Source: Bretschneidera sinensis
Taxonomy: Eukaryota; Streptophyta; Magnoliopsida; Brassicales; Akaniaceae
DNA length: 64,000 bases
Assembly (NCBI GenBank): GCA_023935145.1
Contig: CM043702.1
Coordinates: 54,886,501 to 54,950,500 of the forward strand
Direction of reading: 5' to 3'
The position numbers and the translations under genes are program-made. Under the pieces are notes generated by a model. It searched no databases. It was not told the origin of the DNA and saw only the letters and a program-made list of their open reading frames with translations. Shown piece after piece: positions 1 through 11,219 of the stretch (within the stretch, counting starts at the first letter, position 1; the number at the start of each line of letters is the position of its first letter).

Positions 1-1004
1 TATATATGATGAAAAATAAAGTTTTCATGAAAGAAAATGATTTTTGATTTGTATGATGTTGTGATGTGTATGTTTGTGTGTTAATAATCATATGCATAAA
101 TGGAAGACCAGATCCATGGTTGGTTTGGATGAAGCATGTCGATATGTGGGAAGATGTTCTCATATGTTGATAGTATGGAGTGATATATGAAATGATGTGA
201 TGAAAAAGAAATAAAGAAATGAAATGAGGATGTAGATGCATTCATATACTTATTTTTTTTTATTATTGAGATGCTAAGGCATCAAATTGATTAAGAGTCT
301 CACGAGGAGACAATTATGATGAACAAATGATGAAAAGAGATGTAATATGAAAATAATGAATTGATTGTTTGTATGAAGTGAACCTCATGATGAGGTAATT
401 ATGATAAAAATAATAATCTTAAGTTGATTAAATATATGAGAAGAAATCTAAAATGATGTGTATATAAGATAGAATCTGAAAGAATATAAGTATAATGATT
501 GAAGTTATATGATAAAAAAATTTATTGATATATTATTTGATCCATTTATATAAGAAGTGATAGATGAATAATTATCTTTGAATTATGATTATGATTGAAT
601 TATGAAATATGACTAGAAGTATAGAAATTGAGTACTTCTAGTAAATTGAATTCACTGAGCTTCTGAAAACTCAATACTCAATATTAAATGATTTCAGGTT
701 CTAGGAAGAGCCGGTAGATTTTACTTTGAGACCTGAGTGAGGCCCTAGGTAAGTCTATGTGGTTGGTGTCCTCAAACATTATAATTAAGAAAGAACTTTT
801 TTTAAGAAAGACAGTGTTATGCATTTTGTATATAATTGAATATTATATGTGATGATGTAACTCCTTTGAAAAAGGGGTGAGGAAATATTTTGTAATTATA
901 TTTTAGTTCATGATGTATTAAATAGTTGCATATATGTGTGATGCTTGGAATCTAAAATGTGACGATACTGTCTCGGGTAGGCCAACTCGGGATAAGACAT
1001 TATA
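1..1004 (+). repeat. 5' LTR of element A (right part only)
   Basis: Bases 1-1004 align by eye with about 7200-8250, the right part of the 3' LTR of A. Shared landmarks are the AAGTTTTCATGAAAGAAAA block near the start and GCCAACTCGGGAT near the end. Several small indels separate the two copies, so the insertion is old. The LTR end is placed just before the PBS; the last bases are degenerate, so it is accurate to a few bases. Confidence 0.88.
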
Positions 1005-1008
1005 ATTT

Positions 1009-1020
1009 TGGTATCTGAGC
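1009..1020 (+). other. Primer-binding site of element A
   Basis: TGGTATCTGAGC lies a few bases after the 5' LTR and differs at one position from TGGTATCAGAGC, the usual plant PBS complementary to the 3' end of initiator tRNA-Met. It would prime minus-strand DNA synthesis. Confidence 0.85.
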
Positions 1021-1090
1021 ATTAGATTTTATGATTATGTAGATTGCATAAAACTTAATGAAGTAGAAAATTAAAACAAATTATATCTTA

Positions 1091-2496
1091 ATGCAAAGTC
1101 TAACGATGCCACGTGGACATAACAGACCTATAGGTAGAGTTATGAATCAGAGAGGGCGTGTAGGCCTTTCGTGTAAAAAAGAGCAAAGGTTGAGATTGAT
1201 GTTGGGTCTGTGGTTCTTGAAACGGAACATGTTGATAGTGCAACTATACCTAGTGGTGTATAAGAGAATCTGACATTAGAATAGATGAGTTAAGAGAACT
1301 CATGCTCATGCTCTTAAGAGGATAAATACAACAGAGGGTAGAGCTGATAGTCTATAACATAGATTATATGAGTAGGTTAGATCAGAACCTGATATTTTTG
1401 TAAACCAAGTGAGGTGTGATGTCCAAGAGGGTAGGGGTGAGTTTGCACAGGAGATGCAAGGCAATTGTTTTGCCAGATTCATTAAGTTGAAACCCCCGTC
1501 TTTTAAGGTATCTGATAACCCTTCTGATGTTGAGTTATGGGTAAATTTTATCGAGCACTTATTAGGATTATTGCCAGTGAAAAACAGGCAGAGATTTGCC
1601 TTTAAATCTTTTCAGTTAGAGGATGGGGCCTTTAATTGGTGGGATGATATTCTTCCTAGACTAAAGATGGATATAGATTGACCTTTAACCTAGAGTAGGT
1701 TTAATGAGGTATATTTTTTGCAAAGTGTTTTCTAGATACTTTTAGATCCTAACAGGAGAGGGATTTTATTCATTTGAGGGAGAACACGATGATTGTAGCA
1801 AAATGTGATGGTAGATTTGTGGCTTTATCGAGGTTTGTGACTGAGCTAGTGAATAATAAGGAGATAAAATGTAATAGATTCCTTAATAGATTAAATTTTG
1901 AGATATGATCCAAACCTTGGTATGTGAGACATTTAAATTATGCTGCTTTGGTGGATATATCACTTCAAATTGAGAAGGACATAGTGGATCCTAGAAGACG
2001 TAAATAGTAGCTAAAGAAGACTAAACCTGGGGGTTCTAAAGATGGTAGTATGAGTATTTATGGTGGGCGACCACCCCAGAGAGGTCGTTTATTTTCACAG
2101 GTATCCATTATTCAGAGTCAGCAGAGGCAGGTTGGATCTGTAGCTTTAGTGGCTCAGAGTTCTGTTGGAGGAACACCTATGTTTGGGAAAAAACCTATGA
2201 GAGTTGGAGGATTTGGTAGAGGTGGGAGTGTACCACCCAGAGAAGGTGGCAGTATTATGTTTGACAGAGAGACCAGAGCTTGTTATAGGTATAATCAAAG
2301 AGGACATTTATCTCAGAATTGTCTTGCATTTATATTCTTTTTATGTGGAGAGGGTAGATATATTAGTGTGGATTGTCCAATAGGGAGATCAATTGAGGTG
2401 AATGTTGGAGTTGTAGGGAGAGGGAAGCTAGAGAGAGGAGGTGGATGTGGGAGTATACGGAGTAAAGCTTCAGGTAAAGGAATAGTTATTGAATAA
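1091..2496 (+). pseudogene. gag: Element A gag (nucleocapsid) pseudogene
   Basis: The ATG at 1091 begins a peptide (MQSLTMPRGH) that matches the gag start of element D. The capsid core follows at 1409-1681 with FIKLKPPSF and the tryptophan pair in FNWWDDI, hallmarks of the gypsy gag domain that forms virus-like particles. Two CCHC zinc knuckles lie near 2276-2380, each missing a cysteine: the first reads CYRY instead of CYRC and the second FFLC instead of CFVC. The frame changes between the capsid part and the knuckle part, and stops fall near 1273 and 1681. Function is certainly lost. Confidence 0.88.
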
Positions 2497-2526
2497 GGAC
2501 AAGGTAGTCAGACATAGCCCATAGAG

Positions 2527-2937
2527 AGCAAAGTATATGCACTGACCCAGCGGGATGCTCAAGCAACTCTTGATGTCATGATAGGTACAATATCTATCCT
2601 TGATAAACCTGCTAGATTATTGATTGATCTTGGTGCAACCCATTCTTTCGCATCAAGTGTTTCTATGAAATCCATTGATGGATGTGTTAGTCCCTTGATT
2701 AATAATATTATTGTTGAGATTCCCATTGGGGATAAAGTTGTGATAAGAAATTATTATCGGGGTTGTGTGATTCGTATGGGTGATAGAGAATTTGAAGTAG
2801 ACTTATTATCTTTGAACATGATTGATTTTGATATGATATTGGGGATGGATTGGTTGTCGACGTATCATGCATGGGCTGATTGTTTTAGGAAGAATATGGT
2901 GTTTATAATTCCTGGACAGGAGGAGTTTAGCTTTTAA
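2527..2937 (+). pseudogene. Element A aspartic protease pseudogene
   Basis: This is the pepsin-like protease that cleaves the polyprotein. The segment starts with VYALTQRDAQAT, a conserved linker in this family, and contains LIDLGATHSF, where the catalytic D-[ST]-G triplet has become D-L-G. The downstream ILGMDWLS motif is present. The frame is open from 2578 to 2937. It follows gag directly and precedes RT, as expected. The lost active-site serine or threonine, seen also in element D (DLS), suggests decay or an inherited inactive variant. Confidence 0.87.
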
Positions 2938-3029
2938 GGAGAACGTAAGATACTTTCCAGTTGTCTTATTTCTGCTTTGACTATTAACAAGTGGCTGAGG
3001 AAGGGTTGTGGGAGGTATTTAGCATATTT

Positions 3030-3930
3030 ATGGATTCTAATAAGGAGGGTATAAAACTTGAAGAAATCTCAATGGTGAGAGATTATTCTGATATATTCCC
3101 CGATGAGTTATCTGGTTTGCCTCCCAGTAGGGAGATTGAGTTTTCCATTGATGTAATTTTGGGTTCAACACCTATTTCAATAGCACCTTACAGAATGACA
3201 CTCGCTGAGTTGAGAGAACTGAAAGTTCATCTTCAGAAATTATTAGATAAACAATTTATTCACTCTAATGTGTCACTATGGGGAGCTCTTGTATTATTTG
3301 TGAAGAAGAAAGATGGAATGATGAGATTGTGTATAGACTACAGACAACTGAATAAAATAACCATTAAGAACAAATATCCTTTATCCATGATAGATGATTT
3401 GTTTGAACAATTGTAGGGGGCGAGGGTGTTTTCTAAGATAGACCTGAGATTAGGTTATCACCAGTTGAGGATAAAGGAGGGGGGACGGAACTAAGACTGT
3501 TGTTAAGACACGTTATGGTTACCATGAGTTTCTTGTGATGTCATTTGGGTTGACTAATGCTCTAGTAGCATTCATGGACTTGATGAATAGAGTGTTGAAA
3601 CCCTTTCTTGGCAAGTTTGTGGTTATGTTCATTAATGACATTTTGGTGTATTCTAAATCTGAGGAAGAGAATGTGAAACATTTAGAAACTATATTGGAAA
3701 TTTTAAGAAGTGAGAGATTGTATGCTAAATTCTCTAAATGTGAGTTCTAGCTGAATGAAGTAATTTTCTTAGGGAATGTAGTATTTGGATATGGTATAAC
3801 AGTTGATCCACAGAAGGTAGAGGCAGTGTTGAGTTGGGATAAACTAACTAATGTGACTATAATTGTTGTACCTTTGACTAGATTGACCAAGAAAGAGGTG
3901 ATGTTTATATAGTATGAGGAGAGTGAGAAA
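3030..3930 (+). pseudogene. Element A reverse transcriptase pseudogene
   Basis: Gypsy RT fingers and palm are recognisable: [16 protein letters not shown] near 3099, then [17 protein letters not shown] and IDDLFEQL. The catalytic box (family F/Y-I-D-D) reads FINDILVYS near 3630, so the first catalytic aspartate is Asn. A TAG at 3414-3416 replaces a Gln codon (CAG). Extra G residues near 3478-3486 shift the frame, and the KVEAVLSW connection region follows near 3820. The polymerase cannot be active. Confidence 0.9.
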
Positions 3931-3939
3931 AGTTTTCAG

Positions 3940-4350
3940 TTGTTGAAGGAGAAGTTGACTACCACTTTAGTGTTGGTGCTTCTTTTTGGTGATGAAGGAT
4001 TTGTTGTGTATAGTAATGCTTCGCTTCAAAGATTGGGATGTGTGTCGATGCAACATGGGAAGGTTGTGGCCTATACTTCTAGGCAGTTGAAGAATCATGA
4101 GAGAAATTACCTGACCCAAGTTTGAGAGTTAGCTGCCATAGTGTTTGCTTTGAAGATTTAGAGACATCATCTGTATCGAGCCACTTTTGAGATTTATATA
4201 GACCATAAAAGTTTGACATACTTAACTACCCAAAGAGAGCTGAATTTGAGATAGAGGCGTTAGATGGATTTGATTAGTGATTATGATTATACGATATATC
4301 ACCATCCAGGGAAGGGGAATGTGGTAGCTAATGCATTGAGTAGAAAATCT
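3940..4350 (+). pseudogene. Element A RNase H pseudogene
   Basis: RNase H removes the RNA strand during reverse transcription. The region shows the gypsy order: FVVYSNASLQRLGCV (catalytic first Asp of SDAS changed to Asn), VVAYTSRQLKNHERNY, then FALKI-stop-RHHLYR, FEIYIDHKSL and NVVANALSRKS at the end. Stops at about 4123, 4159 and 4252 break the frame. Confidence 0.87.
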
Positions 4351-4399
4351 ACAGCAAGGTTAGCTGCTATAGAGGACTATGATGTGAATATGATGATAG

Positions 4400-5880
4400 A
4401 TTTGCGAGAACTAAGATTGAACTTGCATATCAATGATTAGAGGATCATTGTTAGCAAACATGGATGTACAGTCACCAATCGTAGAATGCTTGTTAGAAAT
4501 GCAAGGTAGAGATGAAGAAATAGAATGGATTAAGCAGGAAGTGTTGACTAGAAAGTAGAATGAATTCAAAATCAGAGATGATAGTATGTTGGTATTGGGA
4601 CATAGGATTTGTGTTCCTAATAATGCAGTATGTTCGATGCCCCTGCGTAACAATAAGATGTATAGGGGATTAAGACAGAATTACTGGTGGTTAGGATTGA
4701 AGAGGGATGCAGCTGAATACATTTCTAGATGTTTGGTTTTTGGCAAGTGAAGTTAAAGAATAGACATCCGGGAGGCTTACTACAACATTTTCCTGTGCTT
4801 GAGTGGCCATAGGAGAATATGAGTATGGATTTTCCTGTATCCAGAGAGGTCACGATGTAGTGTGGGTGATAGTAGATAGACTTTCTATGTCATTGCATTT
4901 TCTTCTAATTAAGACTACTTGGAGTCCTGAAAGGTTAGCTGAACTATATGTAGCTGAGATAGTGAGATTACATGGGGTACCATTGAGCATAGTATCAGAT
5001 AGATATGTTAGATTTACATCTAGATTCTGGAGAGGATTTCAAAAAGCTATGGGTACGCAGTTACAGTTTAGTATAGCTTTTCATCTTCAAATAAATGGGT
5101 AGATAGAGAGGATTATTCGAATACTAGAAGATATGTTGAGGGCTAGGGTGATGAGTTTCTCAGTGAGCTGGGATGCTTACTTAACCTTGATAGGGTTTGC
5201 TTATAATAATTAGTATCAAGCTAGTATTTGAATGGAATCATTTAAGGCATTATATGGTACAAGATGCAGAACTCCTATATGTTGGGAAGAAGTAGGTGAA
5301 AGAAAGATATTTGGTCCAAAAATTGTTAAGTTAACAACTAAGATGATCATACTGGTTAGAGAGAATCTTAAAGCTACATAGAGCAAACATAAAAGTTATT
5401 TTAATAATAGAAGAAGACATCTTGAGTTTTAAGTAGGTGATTGGGTATATTTGAAGATATCTCAATGGAAAGGTGTGTTGAGATTCAGAAAGAAAAGAAA
5501 GTTGAGCCTAAGGTATATAGGACCTTATAAAATTTTAGAGAGAGTTGGGCTAGTAGTGTATAGACTGGAGTTACTTCTAGAGTTGAAACAGTTGTATAAT
5601 GTATCTCATGTTTCACTTTTGCGAAAGTGTTTACACGATGAATCTCAAAGTATTTCTAGTCAAGCTGTAGAACTTCAGGAAAATTTGACTTTTATGCAAA
5701 TTCCAGTTAGAATTTTAGACAGAAAAGAATAAGTCTTGCGTAATAAAATTATTCTACTAGTTCAAGTATTGTGGCGGAATAGAGATGTTGAGGAGATTAC
5801 GTGGGAACATAAGGCGAGTATGAGTAAGGAATATCCCCTACTATTTCATGAGATAGGTAGGAAAATTTCGATGAAGAAAT
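4400..5880 (+). pseudogene. Element A integrase with chromodomain-like tail, pseudogene
   Basis: The zinc-binding part survives as NYWWLGLKRDAAEY near 4680-4720. The DDE core shows VIVDRLSMSLHF (first Asp), IVSDRYVRF (second Asp) and, after a stop that replaces Gln, IERIIRILEDML (Glu) near 5100-5130. The C-terminal domain at 5451-5732 has LSLRYIGPYKI and NVSHVSLLRK. It ends in VLWRNRDVEEITWEHK near 5768-5815, the chromodomain-type tail that in chromoviruses targets integration to particular chromatin. Frameshifts and stops are scattered throughout. Confidence 0.9.
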
Positions 5881-5886
5881 TTTTAT

Positions 5887-5900
5887 ATGGAGGGTAGAAT
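5887..5900 (+). other. Polypurine tract of element A
   Basis: TGGAGGGTAGAAT, mostly purine, immediately precedes the TG that opens the 3' LTR, where plus-strand DNA synthesis is primed. D has the parallel sequence TAGTGGGTAGAAT before its own LTR. Confidence 0.75.
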
Positions 5901-6194
5901 TGTAATATTCGTACCCTCAATGTAAGGGTAAAAAGTAATTGTGAATAGTAAATTGAATTATACATGAAATTACATTCATACAAGAGAAAAAAAGTTAATT
6001 TGAAAGAAGTTTGAAGAAAAATGTTGAAAGAAAGGAAAGGTTGAAATTTAAATAATTTTTGACAAAGATATTGAACATTTTATTTGAAAAGAGTTGGAAA
6101 TTTTACAAATAAAAAAGTTCGTAAATTTTTGAAAGATTGAAGGAAAGAGATAGAAATGTTTTTGAAAGAAAGTTAAAGAATTTTGAAAGTTTAA

Positions 6195-6425
6195 GGTTAG
6201 ACTGGTCGACTAGTTACCCAACCGGTCAGTTAGTAGCTGACCAGCAAGATAAAAATGGTATTTTCGTAAATTTTGAATGAAGTGGAAGTGGGCTGGTTTA
6301 GGACCGATCGACTGGCAGGGGAACAAATTGGTTGGCTGACTGGAGGGCTGGTCGGTTATCAGTTAGGGAAGTTTTGTAATTTTTGAAAATGGTCAAGTGG
6401 TCGACTGGGTAGCCGATCGGTCAGA
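6195..6425 (+). promoter_or_regulatory. Repeated TCGACTGG-type block upstream of the A promoter
   Basis: A GC-richer island in AT-rich U3 holds several near-palindromic motifs: GACTGGTCGACTAG, CCGATCGACTGG, GTGGTCGACTGG and CCGATCGGTCAG. It ends about 15 bp before the TATA box, where LTR enhancers lie. An enhancer role is inference from position and repetition. Confidence 0.5.
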
Positions 6426-6440
6426 CCAAATTTTTTTTTG

Positions 6441-6448
6441 TATATAAA
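6441..6448 (+). promoter_or_regulatory. TATA box of the element A LTR
   Basis: TATATAAA follows the repeated block and is followed by CT-rich leader-like sequence, a good plant core promoter. The expected start is about 25-35 bp downstream, at the U3/R border. Confidence 0.6.
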
Positions 6449-8250
6449 GGATTTTGAAATTTGAAATCAGTTTATAAATTCATTTTCTTTCTCTAAAATC
6501 ACTCTCTCAAGAAAACTTAAAAACACATTCAAACACTTTGCAATTGAAGAATTTGATAATCTCGTATTGAAATCGAGTAATTTACGAAAGAACTTTCAAG
6601 AAATTTGAGGAAAATCTTTGAAAAAGGCAAAATTCATGAATTTGATTCAAGTTCTTGAAATTATTCTTCCTTTTTTTTTATAAAAAAAGAAGCTTTGAAT
6701 TTGGATTCAAACAAGAATAACAGGAATTTATGTTGAAAGTATTGAATTTAAAGAAGTTAAACATGCATACATGAAATCTAACCCAGTACAAGGTATAGAA
6801 AATCGAAAAATAAGATAGAAAGTTTAACAAGTATATTATGATTAGGTGGAAGGGACAAGCAATCTGGTGTAATTGCTAAAAGGAGCAGGAAAGGAAACGA
6901 AGTAGTCTAAGAGTAGCTTTAAGTGCTATAAGTTTATTTGAATTTACTATTAGTAAGCAAGACAAATGTAAAATGTAGATAAAACTTAAATAAATGAAAG
7001 TATGAATTGGTAAATTGAATATATAATATGAAAACATTGATTTTATGAATTATATGAAATATGTATGAATTTGATGATTTAATAGAAGAATGATTTATAT
7101 TATGATTGAAATGAATATTTATGAAAAGTTAGTGAAATTATAACTTTGAAGAGATAATTAATAGAAATTGATGAATATACATATGAAGAGATTATTTGAT
7201 ATATATAATGAAAAAAAGTTTTCATGAAAGAAAACAATTTTTGATTTGTATGATATTGTGATGTGCCTTCTTGCGTGTTAATGATCATATGCATAGATGA
7301 AAGACTAGATCCATGGTTGGTCTGGATGAAGCATGTCCACATGTGGGAAGACGTTCCCTTATACCAAAAATTGATATTTCCCATATGTTGATAGTATGGA
7401 GTGATATATGAAATGATGTGATGAGAAAGAAAGAAAGAAATGAAATAATGATGAAAAGAGGATATGGATGTGGATGCATGCATATATTTATTATTACTAT
7501 TATTGATATGCTAAGGCATCAAATTGATTATGAAATGATGATATGATCACGAGTCTCATGAGGGGACAGATACAATGAGCAAATGATGAAAAAAGATGTA
7601 ATATGAAAATCATAAATTGATTGTTTGTATGAGGTGAACTTCATGATGAAGTAATTATGATGAAAATGATATTAAAATGATAATCTTAAGTTGATTAAAT
7701 ATATGATAAGAAATCTAAAATGATGTGTATATGAAATAGAATATGAAAGAATGTAAGTATAATGATTGAAGTTGTATGATAAAAAAATGATTGAATATGA
7801 TATGAGCCATTTATATGAGAAGTTATAGATGAATAATTATCTTTGAATTATGAAATATGACTAGAAGTATACAAATTGAGTACTTCTAATAAATTGAATT
7901 CACCGAGCTTGTGAGTTCACTCCTCAATATAAATGATTTCAGGTTGCAGGAAGAACCGAAAGATTTTACTTTGAGTCCAGAGTGAGACCCTAAGCAAGTC
8001 TACGTGGTTGGCATTCTCAGATATTATAAGAAAGAAGAGATTTTTTTTTAAGAAAGACAGTTTTTTTTTTTAATGTATTTTGTATATATTTTAATATTAT
8101 ATGTGATGATGTAACTCCTCTGAAAAAGAGTTAAGGAAATATTTTGTAATTATATTAAGTTAATGCATTAAATAGTTTCATATATTTGTCGTCCTTTGTA
8201 CCTAAAACGGGATGATACCATCTTGGGTAAGCCAACTCGGGATGGGTTAG

Positions 8251-11072
8251 GATAGTAATACTGATTAACATATTCTTTTTATAGGAGGTACAATGGAAGA
8301 AATAGGTCCGAGTAACCCTACTTTTTGAAAACTATCTAGATTGTGTGTAGTTGAGGTGAGTTTTTACAACTAAACTATATAAATTATCATTTCTTATTAT
8401 GTGGTAAAAGTGTGTTCTATGGTTTGAAATTTACGAACTGTTTAATCTTTCAATATTGAGGAAAAAATAAATTTGTACATTTAGATTGAGATTTTGTGAA
8501 GAAGTATGAACCTTTACCTCTGATTTGAAATGATTGGTCATTTTTGAATAAATTATGAAGAAGATTCATCTTTATTTTTACTAAAATAAAATCCTTATGT
8601 GGTTTTTTGAGTATGAAGAAGAATTGAGGAAAAATTCATTATTGAGATGATAAGAATGGGTTTGGTACTAATGTTGTAATAAGGGACTGAGCCAGGAATT
8701 TCAATTTGCGGGGCCAAAATAATTCAATGAGAAAATTAAATATGTGTGGTGCAAATAGATTTAAACTTCAAAAAGTGTCTTTCTTTAAATAAAGTGTAGC
8801 TTATACCTAAAAGAGTACAAAAGTTGTCTCCTTTTTTAATGGCAAAAGTTGTCTCTTTTAACGTTACATATAACTATGTATGAAAAGAGCAAAAGACCTT
8901 ATGAAAGTTGTGCTCAATGATCTTTCATCGAATCAAATTCATCTATAATTATTTTTGTACTAATATTTTTATAAATTTATTTTTCAATATACATAAGCAA
9001 TGTAACTACAAGAAAGTCATCATATATCTTGTTGTGAAGTCCCGTTTTTACAATTTTTATGGTTGAAAAATGCTCTTTTAGTTGTTGTCGAAGAGTGAGC
9101 ACATGATGAAGCAATCGGTCAATCAAGTGATGATGGCTTAGGGTTTGAATATGAGAGTATAGACTAATTATGGAATAAAAATTAATTGGTTTCTCTATAA
9201 TAATCTTTATTATCTTCTTCATTGGGAGTAATTGATTTTTTATTGATTAATTTGTTTGACAAACATGCTTGATTTTCATAAATAAGGTTTAGCTCTCTTT
9301 AAATTAATGATGAATTAATATATGGTGCATTAAAGTTTGAAACTTTGAACAAATGAAAATCTAATAAGAAAATAAATAAATTAACATGTAGATATATCAA
9401 ATATATTAAGTATTATCATATTATCAATAACATTAATTAAACAAATAATAATTATAATAGAAAAAAAAAAACAAAAAAAAGAAGGTATTACTAACTTTTA
9501 AACTCAATTCCACAAAGTTTGGAGAAGAAAACCAAACAATAGGCCAAAATTTGATCATTGTTAGAGTTGAAATTTGATCAATTGGTATTGTTTTATTAGT
9601 TAAAGAAGAGTAGAACCATAGAAAAAAAAAATGAAAAGTGAAGAAGAAAATGAATAAGCTCTTTTTTTTTGATGGATTATAAAGAGGGATTAAAGTAAAA
9701 CTTAAAAATTGTTTCTTTTATTTTTTTTTTGGAAAATTGGACCGGATCTCCCAACTAGGCCAACTTCACCTTTTTCTTTTTTAATGGACCTGGTGGAGTG
9801 GTGGACTGCATACCCTTTCTCCATGATGTGCACTAATTGGCTCCAAGTTTGTTATTTGATGAATATTTGTACAATGTACAATGATAGAATCCATAACTTC
9901 ATAAATTGATGAATAGTCAAAGCATTTTTGGCTTTATTTTTCAAGTTAAAGTCCAACTAGTGGTAATATTGTATATTTGTTTGGAAAAGTTTGAAATGGG
10001 CCAAGGGAGGAAGCTTTAACTAAATGTCTTGGAAAGTTGCTCAATTTTTTTTTTTTTTGGGGGGGGGGGGGGAGGGGTGACTAACACCCCATTGTTAAGC
10101 TTGGCTCCGGCCCTAGTTGTAATCATACACAGAAGCATCTTGCTGGATGGGGACATTTATTATTATATTATGTACGTATCCTGTTGGATGGGGATACACA
10201 ATGATGATAAAAGTGTGCCCTAGAGATTACTTTGCCCTCAACTATAGTATGTTATAGTATTAGGATAAAATTCCTACTGGATGGGGACGTTTATTATGTA
10301 TGTAACCTGTTGGGTTGGGATACACGACAATGATATATATGTATATATATTTATTTTGTGTATACTTGCTCTCTGGAAACTAGCCCAAAAACAAATGATT
10401 AAATTATTCGTGAGTTTTGTTTTAAAAAGAGATGAAGATAAGAAGATGGAAATAATTTATTTGATGTTTTTCAAGTCATGATCAGCTGATGATTTATATT
10501 GATTTGTTTTGAAATATCTTTTTGAGAGAAGAATTTCTTTTTATGAAAAATTATTTTTGTTGGGTTTAAGTTCAGAGTTCATATTTTAAATGCTTTATCA
10601 TCGTATTGTGTGTTTTATATGAAAAATGTTATTTCTCATTGTATGAGAATTTAAATATTGGTACTTTAAACTCATATCGGCTTTCAAAAGCTGATTAGTC
10701 TTTTCTTTGGTGAAATGGCCAGTTCTGGAGGAATTTTAGATGTCATTTTCGCTATCAGGAACGTCTTCTTGTTTAGGTGGTATCATATGACATCCTCTTG
10801 TCAGGCAACATTTTGTTGTAATTAAAATAATAGTTATTTTGTTTATTTTGTTAAGAAGTTTGATAAATCGAATATGGCTTGTAATATATCTTTTATTTTT
10901 CATCTATGGATAAGAAGTGAGAACTTAAAGTTATTATTGAGATAAGATGAATTATTGAGATAAGATGAAGAAGATGAAAGTGGCACATTAGGGTTCATAT
11001 TAAAATACATTATTTAATGTGATTATACGTCCTAGACTCGTAAAGGTAGTTTTATGGGTTTGGGTCATAAAA
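8251..11072 (+). repeat. 5' LTR of element B forward half, with hAT-like insertion
   Basis: About 1.4 kb of LTR sequence remains after subtracting the insertion at 8681-10115. It matches the reverse complement of about 16627-17900. It ends in TTTGGGTCATAAAA just before a PBS; element G ends its LTR in the homologous GGTCGTGACA. The U3 end is missing because A abuts at 8251. Between 10139 and 10340 an internal unit with TGGATGGGGAC and CCTGTTGG is present twice. Confidence 0.83.
8681..10115. mobile_element. Non-autonomous hAT-like DNA transposon
   Basis: The 1435-bp insert is flanked by a perfect 8-bp direct duplication, GTTGTAAT (8673-8680 and 10116-10123). Its ends are imperfect inverted repeats: AAGGGACTGAGCCAGG at the left against TAGGGCCGGAGCCAAG read inward from the right (12 of 16 identical). 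Eight-bp duplications and ends of the form NAGGG are typical of hAT elements. The inverted B LTR keeps the empty site at about 17463-17490, proving an insertion. I see no transposase; open frames inside are short and AT-driven. A T-run followed by a G-run lies near 10045-10073. Confidence 0.8.
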
Positions 11073-11077
11073 ATTTT

Positions 11078-11090
11078 TAGTATTAGAGCA
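11078..11090 (+). other. Primer-binding site of element B
   Basis: TAGTATTAGAGCA, five bases after the LTR, is a two-mismatch version of TGGTATCAGAGCA, the tRNA-iMet PBS. Confidence 0.75.
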
Positions 11091-11219
11091 ATTGGTTTTT
11101 AGATTCTGTAAACTTATTTTAAAAATAATAATAAAGATTTTGAAGAAAAGATTTGGGTGAGTATTCTGAAAATTGATTGTTCGTTATGTAACAAAATTTT
11201 TCTTATTACTATAAGATTT

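Larger units (their letters stand above)
1..8250 (+). mobile_element. Element A: Ty3/gypsy chromovirus, Tekay/Del-like, decayed
   Basis: The order is LTR, tRNA-iMet-type PBS, gag with two zinc knuckles, aspartic protease, reverse transcriptase, RNase H, integrase, chromodomain-like tail, polypurine tract, LTR, all on the + strand. Protease before RT and integrase last is the Ty3/gypsy order. The tail containing VLWRNRDVEEITWEHK is typical of Tekay/Del chromoviruses. Coding sequence jumps between all three frames and has many stops, so the element is dead. The left LTR runs off the window. The right LTR ends directly against a truncated B-type LTR, so A appears inserted in the 5' LTR of element B. 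Its left target-site copy is outside the window. Confidence 0.93.
5901..8250 (+). repeat. 3' LTR of element A
   Basis: It starts TGTAATATTCG after the polypurine tract and ends near GCCAACTCGGGATGGGTT, about 2350 bp. The U3 part holds a TCGACTGG-rich block and a TATA box. From 7200 on it matches the partial 5' LTR. The terminal CA is degenerate and the right edge is defined by the abrupt change to B-type LTR sequence. Confidence 0.87.

Noticed and set aside
7100..7483. 127-aa His/Ser/Tyr-rich frame in the A 3' LTR (-)
   Set aside because: Antisense to the LTR, AT-driven composition, not conserved in the 5' copy.
10029..10223. Open frame with a Phe-Gly run at the end of the hAT-like element
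   Set aside because: It is the T-run/G-run translated, and it crosses the transposon boundary at 10115.
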